Below are positions 1-8,894 of a DNA stretch of 29,565 nt, in pieces. The first letter of the stretch is position 1; each line of letters begins with the position of its first letter. The stretch lies in assembly GCA_040081555.1 (NCBI GenBank), contig JBEBGG010000035.1, positions 1 through 29,565 of the forward strand. The letters run 5' to 3'. Source of the DNA: CADEEX01 sp040081555. Lineage in GTDB: Bacteria; Acidobacteriota; Vicinamibacteria; Vicinamibacterales; CAVVIG01. A program made the position numbers and the translations under genes. The notes beneath the pieces are model-generated. The model was given only the letters and a program-made list of their open reading frames with translations. It was not told the origin of the DNA and searched no databases.

Positions 1-1
1 C

Positions 2-1006
2 CGCGACCAGTACAGCGCGCGCAAGGAGCGACCGCTGCTGTCGTACAGCACGGCGTATGCAAATCGGCTGCGAACGAACTGGATAGAGGCGCCGCCGCTG
101 ACGCCCTCGTTCATTGGCCGGCGTGCCATTGACGTGCCGTTGACGGAACTGATTCCGTTCATCGACTGGACGTTTTTCTTCGCCGCGTGGGAACTCAAGG
201 GTCGCTTCCCCGCCATCCTCGATCATCCGCAGCACGGCGCCGCCGCGAGGGAACTGTACGACAACGCGCGCACGCTACTCGATCGGATCGTCAACGAGAA
301 GCTGCTCCAGGCGCGCGGCGCGTACGGCTTCTGGCCCGCCGTCTCGGATGGAGATGATGTGGTGCTGTTTGAGGACGAGGGGAGAGCGAAGGAGATCGCA
401 CGCTTCCCCATGCTGCGACAGCAGGAACTCATTGCCGATGGCAAGGCCAACCTGTCGTTGGCCGACTACGTGGCCGACCGCGCATCAGGCGTGAGGGACT
501 ATGTCGGCGCCTTCGCCGTCACCGCAGGAATCGGCGCGGAAGCGTTGGCACATCGTTTCGAACGCGAGCACGACGACTACAACGCCATTCTCGTGAAGGC
601 GCTGGCCGATCGATTCGCGGAGGCCTTTGCGGCTTACCTGCACGCGAAGTCGCGCACCGAGTGGGGCATCAGCGAGTCGTTGACTCAGGAGGATCTGGCG
701 GCCGAACGGCATCGCGGCATTCGCCCAGGCTTTGGCTATCCCGCGTGTCCCGATCACAGCGAGAAGTTCACCCTCTTCAACTTGCTGCAGGCACCGGCCG
801 TGGGGATCGAGCTCACTGAATCGGCGGCGATGACGCCGGCCGCAAGTGTGAGTGGTCTGTACTTTGCTCATCCCCAAGCCCGCTATTTCATGGTCGGCCG
901 TCTCGGTGAGGACCAGATAGCAGACTACGCAAAGCGCAAGGGTCTGCCGACCGCGGAGGTCGAGCGTTGGCTGGGGTCGTCGCTCGCCTACGAACCAACG
1001 TCATAG
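2..1006 (+). CDS. metH: B12-dependent methionine synthase, C-terminal reactivation domain (5' end outside window)
   Basis: Reading frame open from the window edge; 334 C-terminal residues are present. MetH transfers methyl from methyltetrahydrofolate through cobalamin to homocysteine in the cytosol. This part corresponds to the AdoMet-binding activation domain, which remethylates oxidised cob(II)alamin. The diagnostic motif RPGFGYPACPDHSEK lies at fragment residues 241-255 and matches the RPAxGYPACPxHxEK signature whose Arg contacts AdoMet in E. coli MetH. The segment FIDWTFFFAAWELKGRFP near the start matches the entry to the domain. The GTG at 134 is internal and is not the true start. The homocysteine, folate and cobalamin modules would lie upstream, or in a separate gene if this lineage splits MetH; the window cannot tell. 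Confidence 0.95.
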   Translation, partial: RDQYSARKERPLLSYSTAYANRLRTNWIEAPPLTPSFIGRRAIDVPLTELIPFIDWTFFFAAWELKGRFPAILDHPQHGAAARELYDNARTLLDRIVNEKLLQARGAYGFWPAVSDGDDVVLFEDEGRAKEIARFPMLRQQELIADGKANLSLADYVADRASGVRDYVGAFAVTAGIGAEALAHRFEREHDDYNAILVKALADRFAEAFAAYLHAKSRTEWGISESLTQEDLAAERHRGIRPGFGYPACPDHSEKFTLFNLLQAPAVGIELTESAAMTPAASVSGLYFAHPQARYFMVGRLGEDQIADYAKRKGLPTAEVERWLGSSLAYEPTS

Positions 1007-1305
1007 GTCTGTCCGGGTATTTCGTTCCTAACCCCGCTCCCCGCTTCCCGTCGAATCTTCGCCCTTTGGCGCGCTTTTGACTGCCAGATGGATTGACGTA
1101 AGTCGCTGAATGTAGAGGCATTGCTGGCCGGCGTCGAGGCCAGTTCTGCACTCGAAATCAGCAGGTCCTGTGTCGAAAGAGCACAGCGCGAGGACCCCAG
1201 GCGCGCCGTCATCGCCTGCCAGAAACGCTCTCAACGCCCTAAGGTTCAACGGGTTGCGGCCGAAATAGTGGGGGACGGATCCTTCTTTGCTCCGGACTCC
1301 CTACT
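1007..1305. other. Non-coding 299-bp leader between metH and the subtilase
   Basis: No convincing gene lies here; a 62-codon open frame at 1121-1309 has no ribosome site and no recognisable composition. The stretch contains several foldable elements: a small CGCC-CTTT-GGCG hairpin followed by CGCTTTT (1060-1078), a bulged hairpin at 1164-1196 (GGTCC+TGTG pairing with CACA+GGACC) and a long hairpin reaching the next start codon (1265-1307). It may act as a structured 5' leader of the protease gene. I could not match it to a known riboswitch class. Confidence 0.5.
1060..1078 (+). terminator. Weak candidate intrinsic terminator after metH
   Basis: CGCC (1060-1063), loop CTTT, GGCG (1068-1071), then CGC and TTTT (1075-1078). 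The stem is only 4 bp and the T tract is short, so this is a weak call supported mainly by its position 54 bp after the metH stop. Confidence 0.25.
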
Positions 1306-1307
1306 AT
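1265..1307 (+). promoter_or_regulatory. Hairpin sequestering the subtilase start codon
   Basis: Bases 1265-1274 (ATAGTGGGGG) pair with 1298-1307 (TCCCTACTAT) as 8 Watson-Crick and 2 G-U pairs. After a small internal loop, 1276-1279 (CGGA) pair with 1291-1294 (TCCG), leaving an 11-nt loop. The 3' arm ends inside the ATG at 1306, and no Shine-Dalgarno sequence precedes that ATG. The pairing is read directly from sequence; a role in controlling translation is inference. Confidence 0.45.
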
Positions 1308-3363
1308 GAGCTCACTCCAAACATCCCGCTTCAACGGCCGACGTCGACCTGCGCGCCTTGCTCACGGCGTCGTGCAGGCGTTGGTGATCGGCGCTTCATT
1401 GGTCGCCGCTCTCTCCGTCAATTCGGACGCGTTTGCGCAGCCGCCACGGCGTAGCCGGGGCAAGCTCGATAGCGAGCTGACACGACGGCAGTCGCTTGCC
1501 ACGAATTCGCGGCGCTCTCGCATCGTGGTGGAGCTGGGCGAGGGGCAGGAGCTCCCGACCGGGCTGAGGCGGTACCAGAAGGGCAACCGCCTGGGGCTCA
1601 TCAACGGATACGTGCTCGACGTGCCTGACTCGGCGCTGGGGCAGGTGGTCTCGCTCGCCGAGGTGAAGAGTGCGCACGTCGACCGGCCGATCTGGGCCGC
1701 GGACTACTACTCCACCCGCGCTACCGCGGCCGATGTCGCGCAGCGGACCTACGGTTTCACCGGTAACGGTGTGGGCGTGGCGGTCATCGATTCTGGCGTA
1801 TCCAGTTGGCACGACGACCTGCAGCCCGACATGCTCCGCCTTCGCACCGCGCCCCAGGGCTATCAGCGCGTCTCCAAGTTCGTCGACTTCGTCAACGGCC
1901 AGCCGAATCCCTACGACGACCACGGCCACGGGTCCCATGTCGCCGGCATCATTCTGGGCAACGGCTTCGATTCGCGCGGCAAGCAGACAGGGATGGCGCC
2001 GGACGCATCGCTCGTGTCCCTGAAGGTGCTGGACCGAGACGGCAAGGGCACGATTAGCACGATCATCGCGGCGCTCGACTGGGTGGCGGCCAATGCCGAG
2101 GCCTACCAGATCCGCGTCGTCAACCTGTCCGCAGGCGCCGCAGTAACAGAGTCGTACTGGACCGACCCGCTGACGCTGGCCACCAAGCGCCTTGTCGATC
2201 GGGGAATCGTGGTCGTTTCGGCGGCAGGAAACCTCGGAAAGAACAAAGCCGGCGAGACTCAGTACGGTGGCATTCTGTGTCCGGGCAACGCCCCATGGGT
2301 GCTGACCGTCGGTGCCTCGAGCACCGAAGGTAGCGTGCGGCGCGGCGACGACAAAGTTGCCTCGTTCAGTTCTCGCGGGCCAACGCGAGGTGACTACCTC
2401 GCCAAGCCCGATCTCGTGGCGCCTGGTTACGGCATCGTCTCGCTCGCCGTCGCTGGCAGCTCGCTCTATGCGGCAAATACTCAGTATCTCGTCGATGGCT
2501 CCGTACCCACCGGCTATCCGCCCTACTTGAGTTTGAGCGGCACCAGTATGGCGGCACCGCAGGTTGCCGGCGCGCTGGCGCTGATGTTCGAAGCCAACCC
2601 GAACCTGACGCCGAACCTCGCGAAAGCGATACTGCAGTACACCGCGCAGACCTACGACGGCTACAACGCGCTGGAGCAGGGCGCCGGCTTTCTCGACGTC
2701 CTTGGCGCCGTCCGCCTCGCCCGGTTCTACGCGGAGAACAAGAGGGGCTCGAGGATGCCCGTGCAGCGGACTTGGAGCCAGCACCTGATCTGGGGCAACC
2801 ACCTGCTCGCCGGCGGCTACATCAACCCGCTCGGAAACGCCTGGGCGACGTCCACGGTGTGGGGCGCTGCCCGGGTCCAGGCGGCCTCGGATGGTGAAGA
2901 CAACATTGTCTGGGGGACGACGTGTGGCGATGGCTGCGACAACATCGTGTGGGGGACCGACTCTGGCGAGGACAACATCGTGTGGGGCACAGACTCGGGC
3001 GAGGACAACATCGTCTGGGGCACGTCGGACGGTGAAGACAACATCGTCTGGGGAACGGACTGCGGAGGCAGTGACTGCCACAACGTCGTCTGGGGCAGCT
3101 CTGACGGTGAAGACAACATCGTGTGGGGCACGTCAGATGGCGAGGACAACATCGTCTGGGGAACCGACGCCGGAGCTGAAGACAACATTGTGTGGGGCAC
3201 GTCGGACGGTGAAGACAACATTGTGTGGGGCACGTCGGACGGTGAAGACAACATCGTCTGGGGCACGTCGGACGGTGAGGACAACATCGTCTGGGGTACA
3301 TCAGACGGCGAAGACAACATCGTGTGGGGGACTGCGGGCGCCGACAACGTCGTCTGGCGCTAG
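1306..3363 (+). CDS. Secreted subtilisin-like serine protease (S8) with C-terminal NIVWG tandem repeats
   Basis: A 685-residue exported endopeptidase. Residues 1-45 are a signal peptide: basic n-region RRRPAR, hydrophobic ALVIGASLVAAL, likely cleavage after AFAQ. Residues about 60-125 resemble an I9-type propeptide. The catalytic domain spans about 150-475 with Asp162 (AVIDSGV), His208 (GHGSHVAG) and Ser414 (SGTSMAAPQ), all intact. From about residue 529 to the end, 14 copies of a (D/H)N(I/V)VW(G/R) core occur, mostly in 11-residue units with SDGE or DSGE linkers; Cys-containing linkers replace these twice. Degenerate LIWG and TVWG copies precede the array. The gene follows a structured leader and has no Shine-Dalgarno site. 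The protease call is firm; the repeat's role (surface attachment, assembly or substrate binding) is unknown. GTG codons inside the signal peptide are less likely starts. Confidence 0.95.
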   Translation: MSSLQTSRFNGRRRPARLAHGVVQALVIGASLVAALSVNSDAFAQPPRRSRGKLDSELTRRQSLATNSRRSRIVVELGEGQELPTGLRRYQKGNRLGLINGYVLDVPDSALGQVVSLAEVKSAHVDRPIWAADYYSTRATAADVAQRTYGFTGNGVGVAVIDSGVSSWHDDLQPDMLRLRTAPQGYQRVSKFVDFVNGQPNPYDDHGHGSHVAGIILGNGFDSRGKQTGMAPDASLVSLKVLDRDGKGTISTIIAALDWVAANAEAYQIRVVNLSAGAAVTESYWTDPLTLATKRLVDRGIVVVSAAGNLGKNKAGETQYGGILCPGNAPWVLTVGASSTEGSVRRGDDKVASFSSRGPTRGDYLAKPDLVAPGYGIVSLAVAGSSLYAANTQYLVDGSVPTGYPPYLSLSGTSMAAPQVAGALALMFEANPNLTPNLAKAILQYTAQTYDGYNALEQGAGFLDVLGAVRLARFYAENKRGSRMPVQRTWSQHLIWGNHLLAGGYINPLGNAWATSTVWGAARVQAASDGEDNIVWGTTCGDGCDNIVWGTDSGEDNIVWGTDSGEDNIVWGTSDGEDNIVWGTDCGGSDCHNVVWGSSDGEDNIVWGTSDGEDNIVWGTDAGAEDNIVWGTSDGEDNIVWGTSDGEDNIVWGTSDGEDNIVWGTSDGEDNIVWGTAGADNVVWR
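2890..3360 (+). repeat. 33-bp coding tandem repeat (NIVWG units)
   Basis: About 14 units encode an 11-residue repeat of the form GT-SDGE-DNIVW. Units at 3196-3294 are nearly identical at the DNA level, suggesting recent expansion. Earlier units differ by synonymous changes and by linker variants (TDSGE, TDCGGSDC, TDAGAE), so the protein motif is under selection. Spacing is continuous and in frame, so this is not a CRISPR array. Confidence 0.95.
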
Positions 3364-3399
3364 TCGTTCTCCTAACTTCTGTTGACCTGGGAGGCACAC

Positions 3400-4038
3400 A
3401 TGGCCGTTCAGATCTCTTCGCAACCGCCGGAACTTGGCGCTGGTCCGGACTGGCGCGAGCAGTTGCCGACGCTACACGGCGAGCGAGTGGTCATGCGTCA
3501 GATGCGTACGTCCGACGCCGCCGCTCTGCTCGCGATGATCACACCGCAGGAGGTGTCGCGGTTCATCTCGGCGCCGCCTGGCACCGTGCCCGCTTTCGAG
3601 GGGTTCATCGCGCGCGCGCGGGCGTTGCAAGCAGTGGGCACGATGGCCTGCTTTGTCGTCACGCTCAAGGGGCATGACACTGCGATTGGTATCTTCCAGG
3701 TGCGTGAGACCGAGCCACGATTTCAGAGCGCGGAATGGGGATTTGCCATCGACTCGCCGTTCTGGGGGACCGGCTTCTTCGAGGAAGCGGCAGAACTGGT
3801 GATGTCGTTCGCGTTCGAGACGCTCGGCGTGCATCGACTCGAAGCGCGGGCGGCGGTGCGCAATGGCCGCGGGAATCGCGCGCTGCGAAAGATCGGCGCC
3901 GTGCCAGAAGGAGTGCTGCGGCAGGCGTTCCTTTGCGGCGACGAGTATGTGGACCAAATGGTCTATGGGCTGGTGGACAGCGAATGGCGTGCGACTCGGA
4001 CAGGCGGAGGCATCGCCCCTCCACAGCGTGTGCACTGA
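3400..4038 (+). CDS. GNAT family N-acetyltransferase (RimJ/RimL type)
   Basis: A 212-residue cytosolic acetyltransferase using acetyl-CoA. The start is ATG 3400, chosen because GGGAGG (3389-3394) sits 5 nt upstream; a TTG 18 bases earlier has no such site. The RimJ/RimL-like layout shows LHGERVVMRQMRTSDA at 25-40, the AEWGFAIDSPFWGTGFFEEA acetyl-CoA motif at 111-130 (WGTGF in place of RGxGxA), and NGRGNRALRKIGAVPEGVLR at 155-174, the typical end of the family. The last 20 residues are low-complexity. The substrate could be a protein N-terminus, an amine or an antibiotic; sequence alone does not decide. It converges on sseA with 6 bp between stop codons. Confidence 0.88.
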   Translation: MAVQISSQPPELGAGPDWREQLPTLHGERVVMRQMRTSDAAALLAMITPQEVSRFISAPPGTVPAFEGFIARARALQAVGTMACFVVTLKGHDTAIGIFQVRETEPRFQSAEWGFAIDSPFWGTGFFEEAAELVMSFAFETLGVHRLEARAAVRNGRGNRALRKIGAVPEGVLRQAFLCGDEYVDQMVYGLVDSEWRATRTGGGIAPPQRVH

Positions 4039-4044
4039 GAGGGA

Positions 4045-4887
4045 CTAACCCCGCTCTATCGGCCTGTCCGGATTTGCCGACCACTCGCTCCAGCTGCCGG
4101 CGTATAACTTTGCCCCTGTCAGGCCCGCATGTTCCATGGCCAGCAGATCGTGGCAGGCCGTGACGCCCGATCCGCAGTAGCAGATCACGCGGTCCGGGGG
4201 AGCCCCCCCGAGTGTCGCTGTCAGACTGGTCGCAAGATCGTGCGCCGACCGAAACGAGCCCCCCGCATCGAGATTGGACTGAAAGAAGTGATTGAGGGCG
4301 CCAGGAATGTGGCCGGCGACACGATCGAGCGGCTCAACATCCCCTCGGTATCGCTCAGGCGCGCGCGCATCGAGCAGGCGAAAACCCTGGTCGGCCAACT
4401 CCTTCACCTGGTCCCCTGACACGAGCATGTCTCCCCGCGGCCTCGCGACGAAGGTGGTGGCGTGCCGCACCTCGGCGCCGCCGCGCGTCGGCCGGCCTTC
4501 CGCAGTCCATCGGGCATACCCGCCATCAAGCACCGCCACCTCGTCGTGCCCCATCCAGCGCAGCATCCACCAGAGCCGGCTGGCGAACATCCCCGAGTCC
4601 TGATCGTAGGCGACCACCTGCGTGCCGGTGCCGATGCCCAGTCGGCCCAGTGTCTGGGCCAGCGTGGTCGGGTCAGGCAGCGGGTGCCGCCCATTCATGC
4701 CCGTCTTGGGCGCCGACAGGTCGCGATCGAGGTGGACATACACGGCGCCAGGAATGTGGCCTTCATCAAAGGCGAGTGCGCCGGCCGCCGCGTCCTTCAG
4801 GTCGAATCGGCAGTCCGCGATCAGGACGCGCCGAACAGGCAGCAGGGAGGCCAGTGTCGCCGTGTCGATGAGCGTCGTGTAACGCAT
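4045..4887 (-). CDS. sseA: 3-mercaptopyruvate/thiosulfate sulfurtransferase (two rhodanese domains)
   Basis: A 280-residue tandem rhodanese protein that moves sulfur from 3-mercaptopyruvate or thiosulfate to an acceptor such as cyanide or a thiol. The N-terminal inactive domain (about 1-130) shows GHIPGAVYVHLDRDLS and YDQDSGMFASRLWWMLRWMGH. The C-terminal domain carries AGHIPGALN and the active-site loop CGSGVTA with Cys238. The CG(S/A)GVT loop is typical of mercaptopyruvate sulfurtransferases, while thiosulfate enzymes usually have CRKGVT. Length is normal for the family. A TAGCAT box sits exactly 6 nt before the ATG and overlaps the stop of the upstream SRPBCC gene, which suggests its own leaderless promoter. 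Confidence 0.93.
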   Translation of the reverse strand: MRYTTLIDTATLASLLPVRRVLIADCRFDLKDAAAGALAFDEGHIPGAVYVHLDRDLSAPKTGMNGRHPLPDPTTLAQTLGRLGIGTGTQVVAYDQDSGMFASRLWWMLRWMGHDEVAVLDGGYARWTAEGRPTRGGAEVRHATTFVARPRGDMLVSGDQVKELADQGFRLLDARAPERYRGDVEPLDRVAGHIPGALNHFFQSNLDAGGSFRSAHDLATSLTATLGGAPPDRVICYCGSGVTACHDLLAMEHAGLTGAKLYAGSWSEWSANPDRPIERG

Positions 4888-4893
4888 GGGTCC

Positions 4894-4899
4894 ATGCTA
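4894..4899 (-). promoter_or_regulatory. Candidate -10 box of sseA (leaderless)
   Basis: TAGCAT on the minus strand, 6 nt before the ATG at 4887. It shares spacing with similar boxes before 5370 and 18625. No clear -35 element is visible. Confidence 0.35.
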
Positions 4900-5370
4900 C
4901 CGCGACAGCTCGATCTGCGCCGGGGGCCAGGGTGCTGGCTGTCTGAAAATCCTCAACAGTGCCTCGTGGCGGTAGGTGAAGATCGCCCGCAGATCTCGGG
5001 CGACGAACCCGCCAACGATGACCGCGGCGAAGACGTCGAACTCCACCTCGTCGAGCAGGCGCGTGCCGCCCCGTTCCTCGACAAAGCGGTGTGTGTGATG
5101 CCAGCGACGATAGGGGCCCTTGCGCTGCTCGTCGACGAAGACGTCCGGGGGTTGATAGGCCGAGATCTCTGACACCCAACGCATCGGGACGCCGTGCACC
5201 CGGATGCGATAGGCGATCTGGCGCCCCGGGTACATCTCAACGGGCGTAGGCGTCTCGATCTTGAAGTGCACCCACGGCGGGGTCAGCGCCTGTAGGTTGG
5301 CTGCATCGGCAAAGAACGGGAAGACGTCGTTGCGGGGGATGTCGATCCAGGTGTCAGCCGTGAGCCGCAT
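4897..5370 (-). CDS. SRPBCC-fold ligand-binding protein (COG4276-like)
   Basis: A 157-residue cytosolic START/Bet v1-like (SRPBCC) protein. The pattern ADTWIDIPRNDVFPFFADAANLQALTPPWVHFKI at the N-terminus, GVPMRWVSEISAYQPPDVFVDEQ in the middle, and the RWHHTHRFVEERGGTRLLDEVEF region fit a small conserved family seen in many soil bacteria. Members have a hydrophobic cavity, but their ligands are generally unknown. It lies directly upstream of sseA on the same strand (9 bp between coding ends) and divergent from glnS. The ATG at 5370 has no Shine-Dalgarno site but has TAACGT exactly 6 nt upstream. Confidence 0.82.
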   Translation of the reverse strand: MRLTADTWIDIPRNDVFPFFADAANLQALTPPWVHFKIETPTPVEMYPGRQIAYRIRVHGVPMRWVSEISAYQPPDVFVDEQRKGPYRRWHHTHRFVEERGGTRLLDEVEFDVFAAVIVGGFVARDLRAIFTYRHEALLRIFRQPAPWPPAQIELSR

Positions 5371-5376
5371 TCACAC

Positions 5377-5382
5377 ACGTTA
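5377..5382 (-). promoter_or_regulatory. Candidate -10 box of the SRPBCC gene (leaderless)
   Basis: TAACGT on the minus strand, 6 nt before the ATG at 5370. It matches the TANNNT form only loosely; the call rests on the identical spacing at other genes here. Confidence 0.3.
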
Positions 5383-5413
5383 GCAGACGAGGCGCCGGTG
5401 TGCCCGCGCACCC

Positions 5414-5421
5414 TATAGAAT
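5414..5421 (+). promoter_or_regulatory. Candidate -10 box of glnS
   Basis: TATAGAAT upstream of glnS. If used, transcription would start near 5428, only a few bases before the ATG at 5432. No good -35 is visible at the usual spacing. Confidence 0.4.
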
Positions 5422-5431
5422 GTTGGGGTCC

Positions 5432-7135
<1,704 letters not shown>

Positions 7136-7137
7136 AG

Positions 7138-7143
7138 TAGAAT
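7138..7143 (+). promoter_or_regulatory. Candidate -10 box before the second GNAT gene
   Basis: TAGAAT, 13 nt before the GTG at 7157 and just after the glnS stop. It resembles the glnS box; read-through from glnS is equally possible. Confidence 0.25.
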
Positions 7144-7156
7144 CGCGGCGTATACC

Positions 7157-7753
7157 GTGGAATACAACATCACCCAGTACGACCTCGAGCCTGGCGCACT
7201 CGAGATTCAGTACATCGAAGAGAACTTCAACGAGTTCCCACGCAAGAAGACCGCTGCCGAAATCGTCGAACGGCTGCAGGGACGCACGCATCTCATCCTG
7301 CTCGCGAACGCACCGATTCCAGACGAACAGGGCACGGTGGTGCCAGTGTCGTTCAAGGTGGCACACGAAATCCGCCTGGACGAAACTGACCCGACGCTGG
7401 TGGACCTGGTGCATCGGCTCCGCGATCACATCGAGTTTCCAGGACGACGGATTCTCTACACCTGGATTGGCGGGACGCGCCGAGACTGGCGCGGCCAGGG
7501 CCACTTCCGCGCGCTTACCGAGCAGCAAGAGCACTGGGCGATGGAGCACGGTTTTGACGAGGTTGTGGTCAAGACCAAGAATCGCTTCTACGACATGCGC
7601 GGCACACTCGACCATCTGCGCTTCGAGGTCGTGAAGTACGAGCGCCACCACATCGACAACGCCGAGTCGAAGGTCTATCTCACAAAGAAGTTGTTGCCCG
7701 AGGTCATCGGCCGCCACCGGAGCTCTCGAACGGTGACGCAGGCGACGATCTAG
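7157..7753 (+). CDS. GNAT-fold acetyltransferase-like protein
   Basis: A 198-residue protein starting at GTG 7157, 21 bp after glnS. The central TWIGGTRRDWRGQGHFRALTEQQ region holds the acetyl-CoA pyrophosphate loop R-G-Q-G-H-F (residues 112-117), followed by the helix EQQEHWAMEHGFDEVVVKTKNRF, which has the GNAT strand-helix order. The N-terminal half (1-100) is less conserved and acidic. I recognise the family as small GNAT proteins of unknown substrate. The close spacing to glnS suggests co-transcription, but there is no specific evidence that it acts in translation. Confidence 0.78.
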   Translation: MEYNITQYDLEPGALEIQYIEENFNEFPRKKTAAEIVERLQGRTHLILLANAPIPDEQGTVVPVSFKVAHEIRLDETDPTLVDLVHRLRDHIEFPGRRILYTWIGGTRRDWRGQGHFRALTEQQEHWAMEHGFDEVVVKTKNRFYDMRGTLDHLRFEVVKYERHHIDNAESKVYLTKKLLPEVIGRHRSSRTVTQATI

Positions 7754-7779
7754 GCGCCCGCCCCAGAACCATAGCGGCC

Positions 7780-8286
7780 ATGTCTCTAGCCCCCACCACG
7801 CCCTATTCCGGCGCTCTGGCCGGTCGAGAGCCACTCATCGCCATGCACGACGCAGTCGCGCGCGTTGAGGTCATCACTGATTCATGGTCGGCAACCGACT
7901 TCGAGCGCAGCTATGCGCCTGGCAAGTGGAGCGCACGGCTGGTGCTTGTGCATCTCGCCCAGACCGAGATCGCGCTCGGCTTCCGGGCGCGGATGACGTT
8001 GGCGACTCCCAACTACACGTCCATGAACTTCGATCAGGACGCGTGGCTGTCGGGCGAGCAGGCCACTGACGCGGCCACGGCACGTCAGGCGTTTGTCGCC
8101 TTGTCACGACTCAACCAGCGGTTCTTTGCCGGGCTGTCACGCGCGCAGCTCGACACGACGCTGACGCATCCCCAGTACGGCCCCCTCACCGTTGACTGGA
8201 TCCTCCACCAGATGGCTGGCCACTACTGGCACCACCTTGCGCAGTTGGAGCAAATCGCGAAGTCGTCGCGCTCGGTCTTCGGCTGA
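7780..8286 (+). CDS. DinB/YfiT-like four-helix metal-binding protein
   Basis: A 168-residue DinB-superfamily protein. The three metal-ligand histidines expected for the fold are present: His58 in LVLVHLAQTE, and His148 and His152 in GHYWHHLAQLEQI (HxxxH). The segment YAPGKWSARLVLVHL is typical of the family. Many relatives are thiol transferases using bacillithiol or mycothiol, or have no known role; the substrate here is unknown. The gene starts 26 bp after the second GNAT, in the same direction, and ends 21 bp before the convergent asparaginase-like gene. Confidence 0.85.
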   Translation: MSLAPTTPYSGALAGREPLIAMHDAVARVEVITDSWSATDFERSYAPGKWSARLVLVHLAQTEIALGFRARMTLATPNYTSMNFDQDAWLSGEQATDAATARQAFVALSRLNQRFFAGLSRAQLDTTLTHPQYGPLTVDWILHQMAGHYWHHLAQLEQIAKSSRSVFG

Positions 8287-8307
8287 CCCCCAGAGCAGAA
8301 GCCGCCG

Positions 8308-8799
8308 TCAGATCGCCTCGAACGTCCCTGACTCGCGGTTCTTACGAACGCAGTCCCAGTGAAACCACCGCCCGTTCATCGCCACGTAGACACCGGCCGG
8401 AAGCGTCTGCACGAACGACAGCGCACTACCAAGGTTGAAGAGGCCGTCTGAGCTGCCAAACGCGTACGGCACCATCGCACCCGTGAGCACGATGGTCTTG
8501 CTGCCCATGAGCGGCAGTGCGGCAGCGAGTGCGCGGGCGGTGTCGACCATCGTGTCGGTGCCGTGCGTGATGACGATCTGGCTCTCGTGCGCGTCGAGGC
8601 AGGCGTCGACGACCGTCGCGCGATCGTCTGCCGACATGTCGAGGCTGTCGAGCATCATCAGCACTTGCACCGACACATCGGCACGATTGCGCCCTCGCCT
8701 CAGCATCTCGCCGACGTGTGTGTTGCGGAAGAACAGCGAGCCGGTCAGCTCGTTGTATTCCTTGTCGAATGTCCCGCCCGTCACCAGCAGCCGAATCAT
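8308..8799 (-). CDS. Single-domain asparaginase-like protein
   Basis: A 163-residue cytosolic protein covering only the N-terminal domain of L-asparaginases (usual length about 330). The ATG at 8799 starts the family motif LLVTGGTFDK; the longer frame back to 9081 runs into the M14 gene and the extra residues look non-coding. Catalytic residues by homology are all present: Thr10 (TGGTFD), Thr81-Asp82 (THGTDTM) and Lys101 (SKTIVLTGAM). Short proteins with this ending (MNGRWFHWDCVRKNRESGTFE) form a distinct family. It may hydrolyse asparagine or another small amide; activity as a one-domain enzyme is not established. It lies 95 bp downstream of the M14 gene on the same strand. Confidence 0.85.
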   Translation of the reverse strand: MIRLLVTGGTFDKEYNELTGSLFFRNTHVGEMLRRGRNRADVSVQVLMMLDSLDMSADDRATVVDACLDAHESQIVITHGTDTMVDTARALAAALPLMGSKTIVLTGAMVPYAFGSSDGLFNLGSALSFVQTLPAGVYVAMNGRWFHWDCVRKNRESGTFEAI

Positions 8800-8820
8800 G
8801 GTGTCAACCACGCCTCTTCG

Positions 8821-8876
8821 CACCGAGACACCGAGGACCCGGCCCCGAGCTGGCTCTGCGCGCTGGTGTCTCTGTG
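8821..8876. repeat. Imperfect extragenic palindrome between the M14 and asparaginase-like genes
   Basis: Arm CACCGAGACACC (8821-8832) and arm GGTGTCTCTGTG (8865-8876) pair at 11 of 12 positions around a 32-nt GC-rich spacer. There is no T tract. It resembles the GAGACACAGAG-type intergenic repeats seen in many environmental genomes; genome-wide copies cannot be checked here. Confidence 0.45.
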
Positions 8877-8894
8877 GCCATTTGATAGGGATGC

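Noticed and set aside
1121..1309. 62-codon frame in the subtilase leader
   Set aside because: No ribosome site or homology seen and it lies in predicted RNA structure.
1396..3081. 561-codon open frame antisense to the subtilase
   Set aside because: High-GC shadow frame; composition is Arg/Val/His-rich, has no domain, and the sense strand encodes a complete protease.
2890..3360. Possible CRISPR array
   Set aside because: Units are contiguous in-frame coding repeats with no unique spacers.
2817..3397. Long repetitive open frames antisense or out of frame to the NIVWG repeat
   Set aside because: They exist only because the 33-bp tandem repeat has no stop in those frames.
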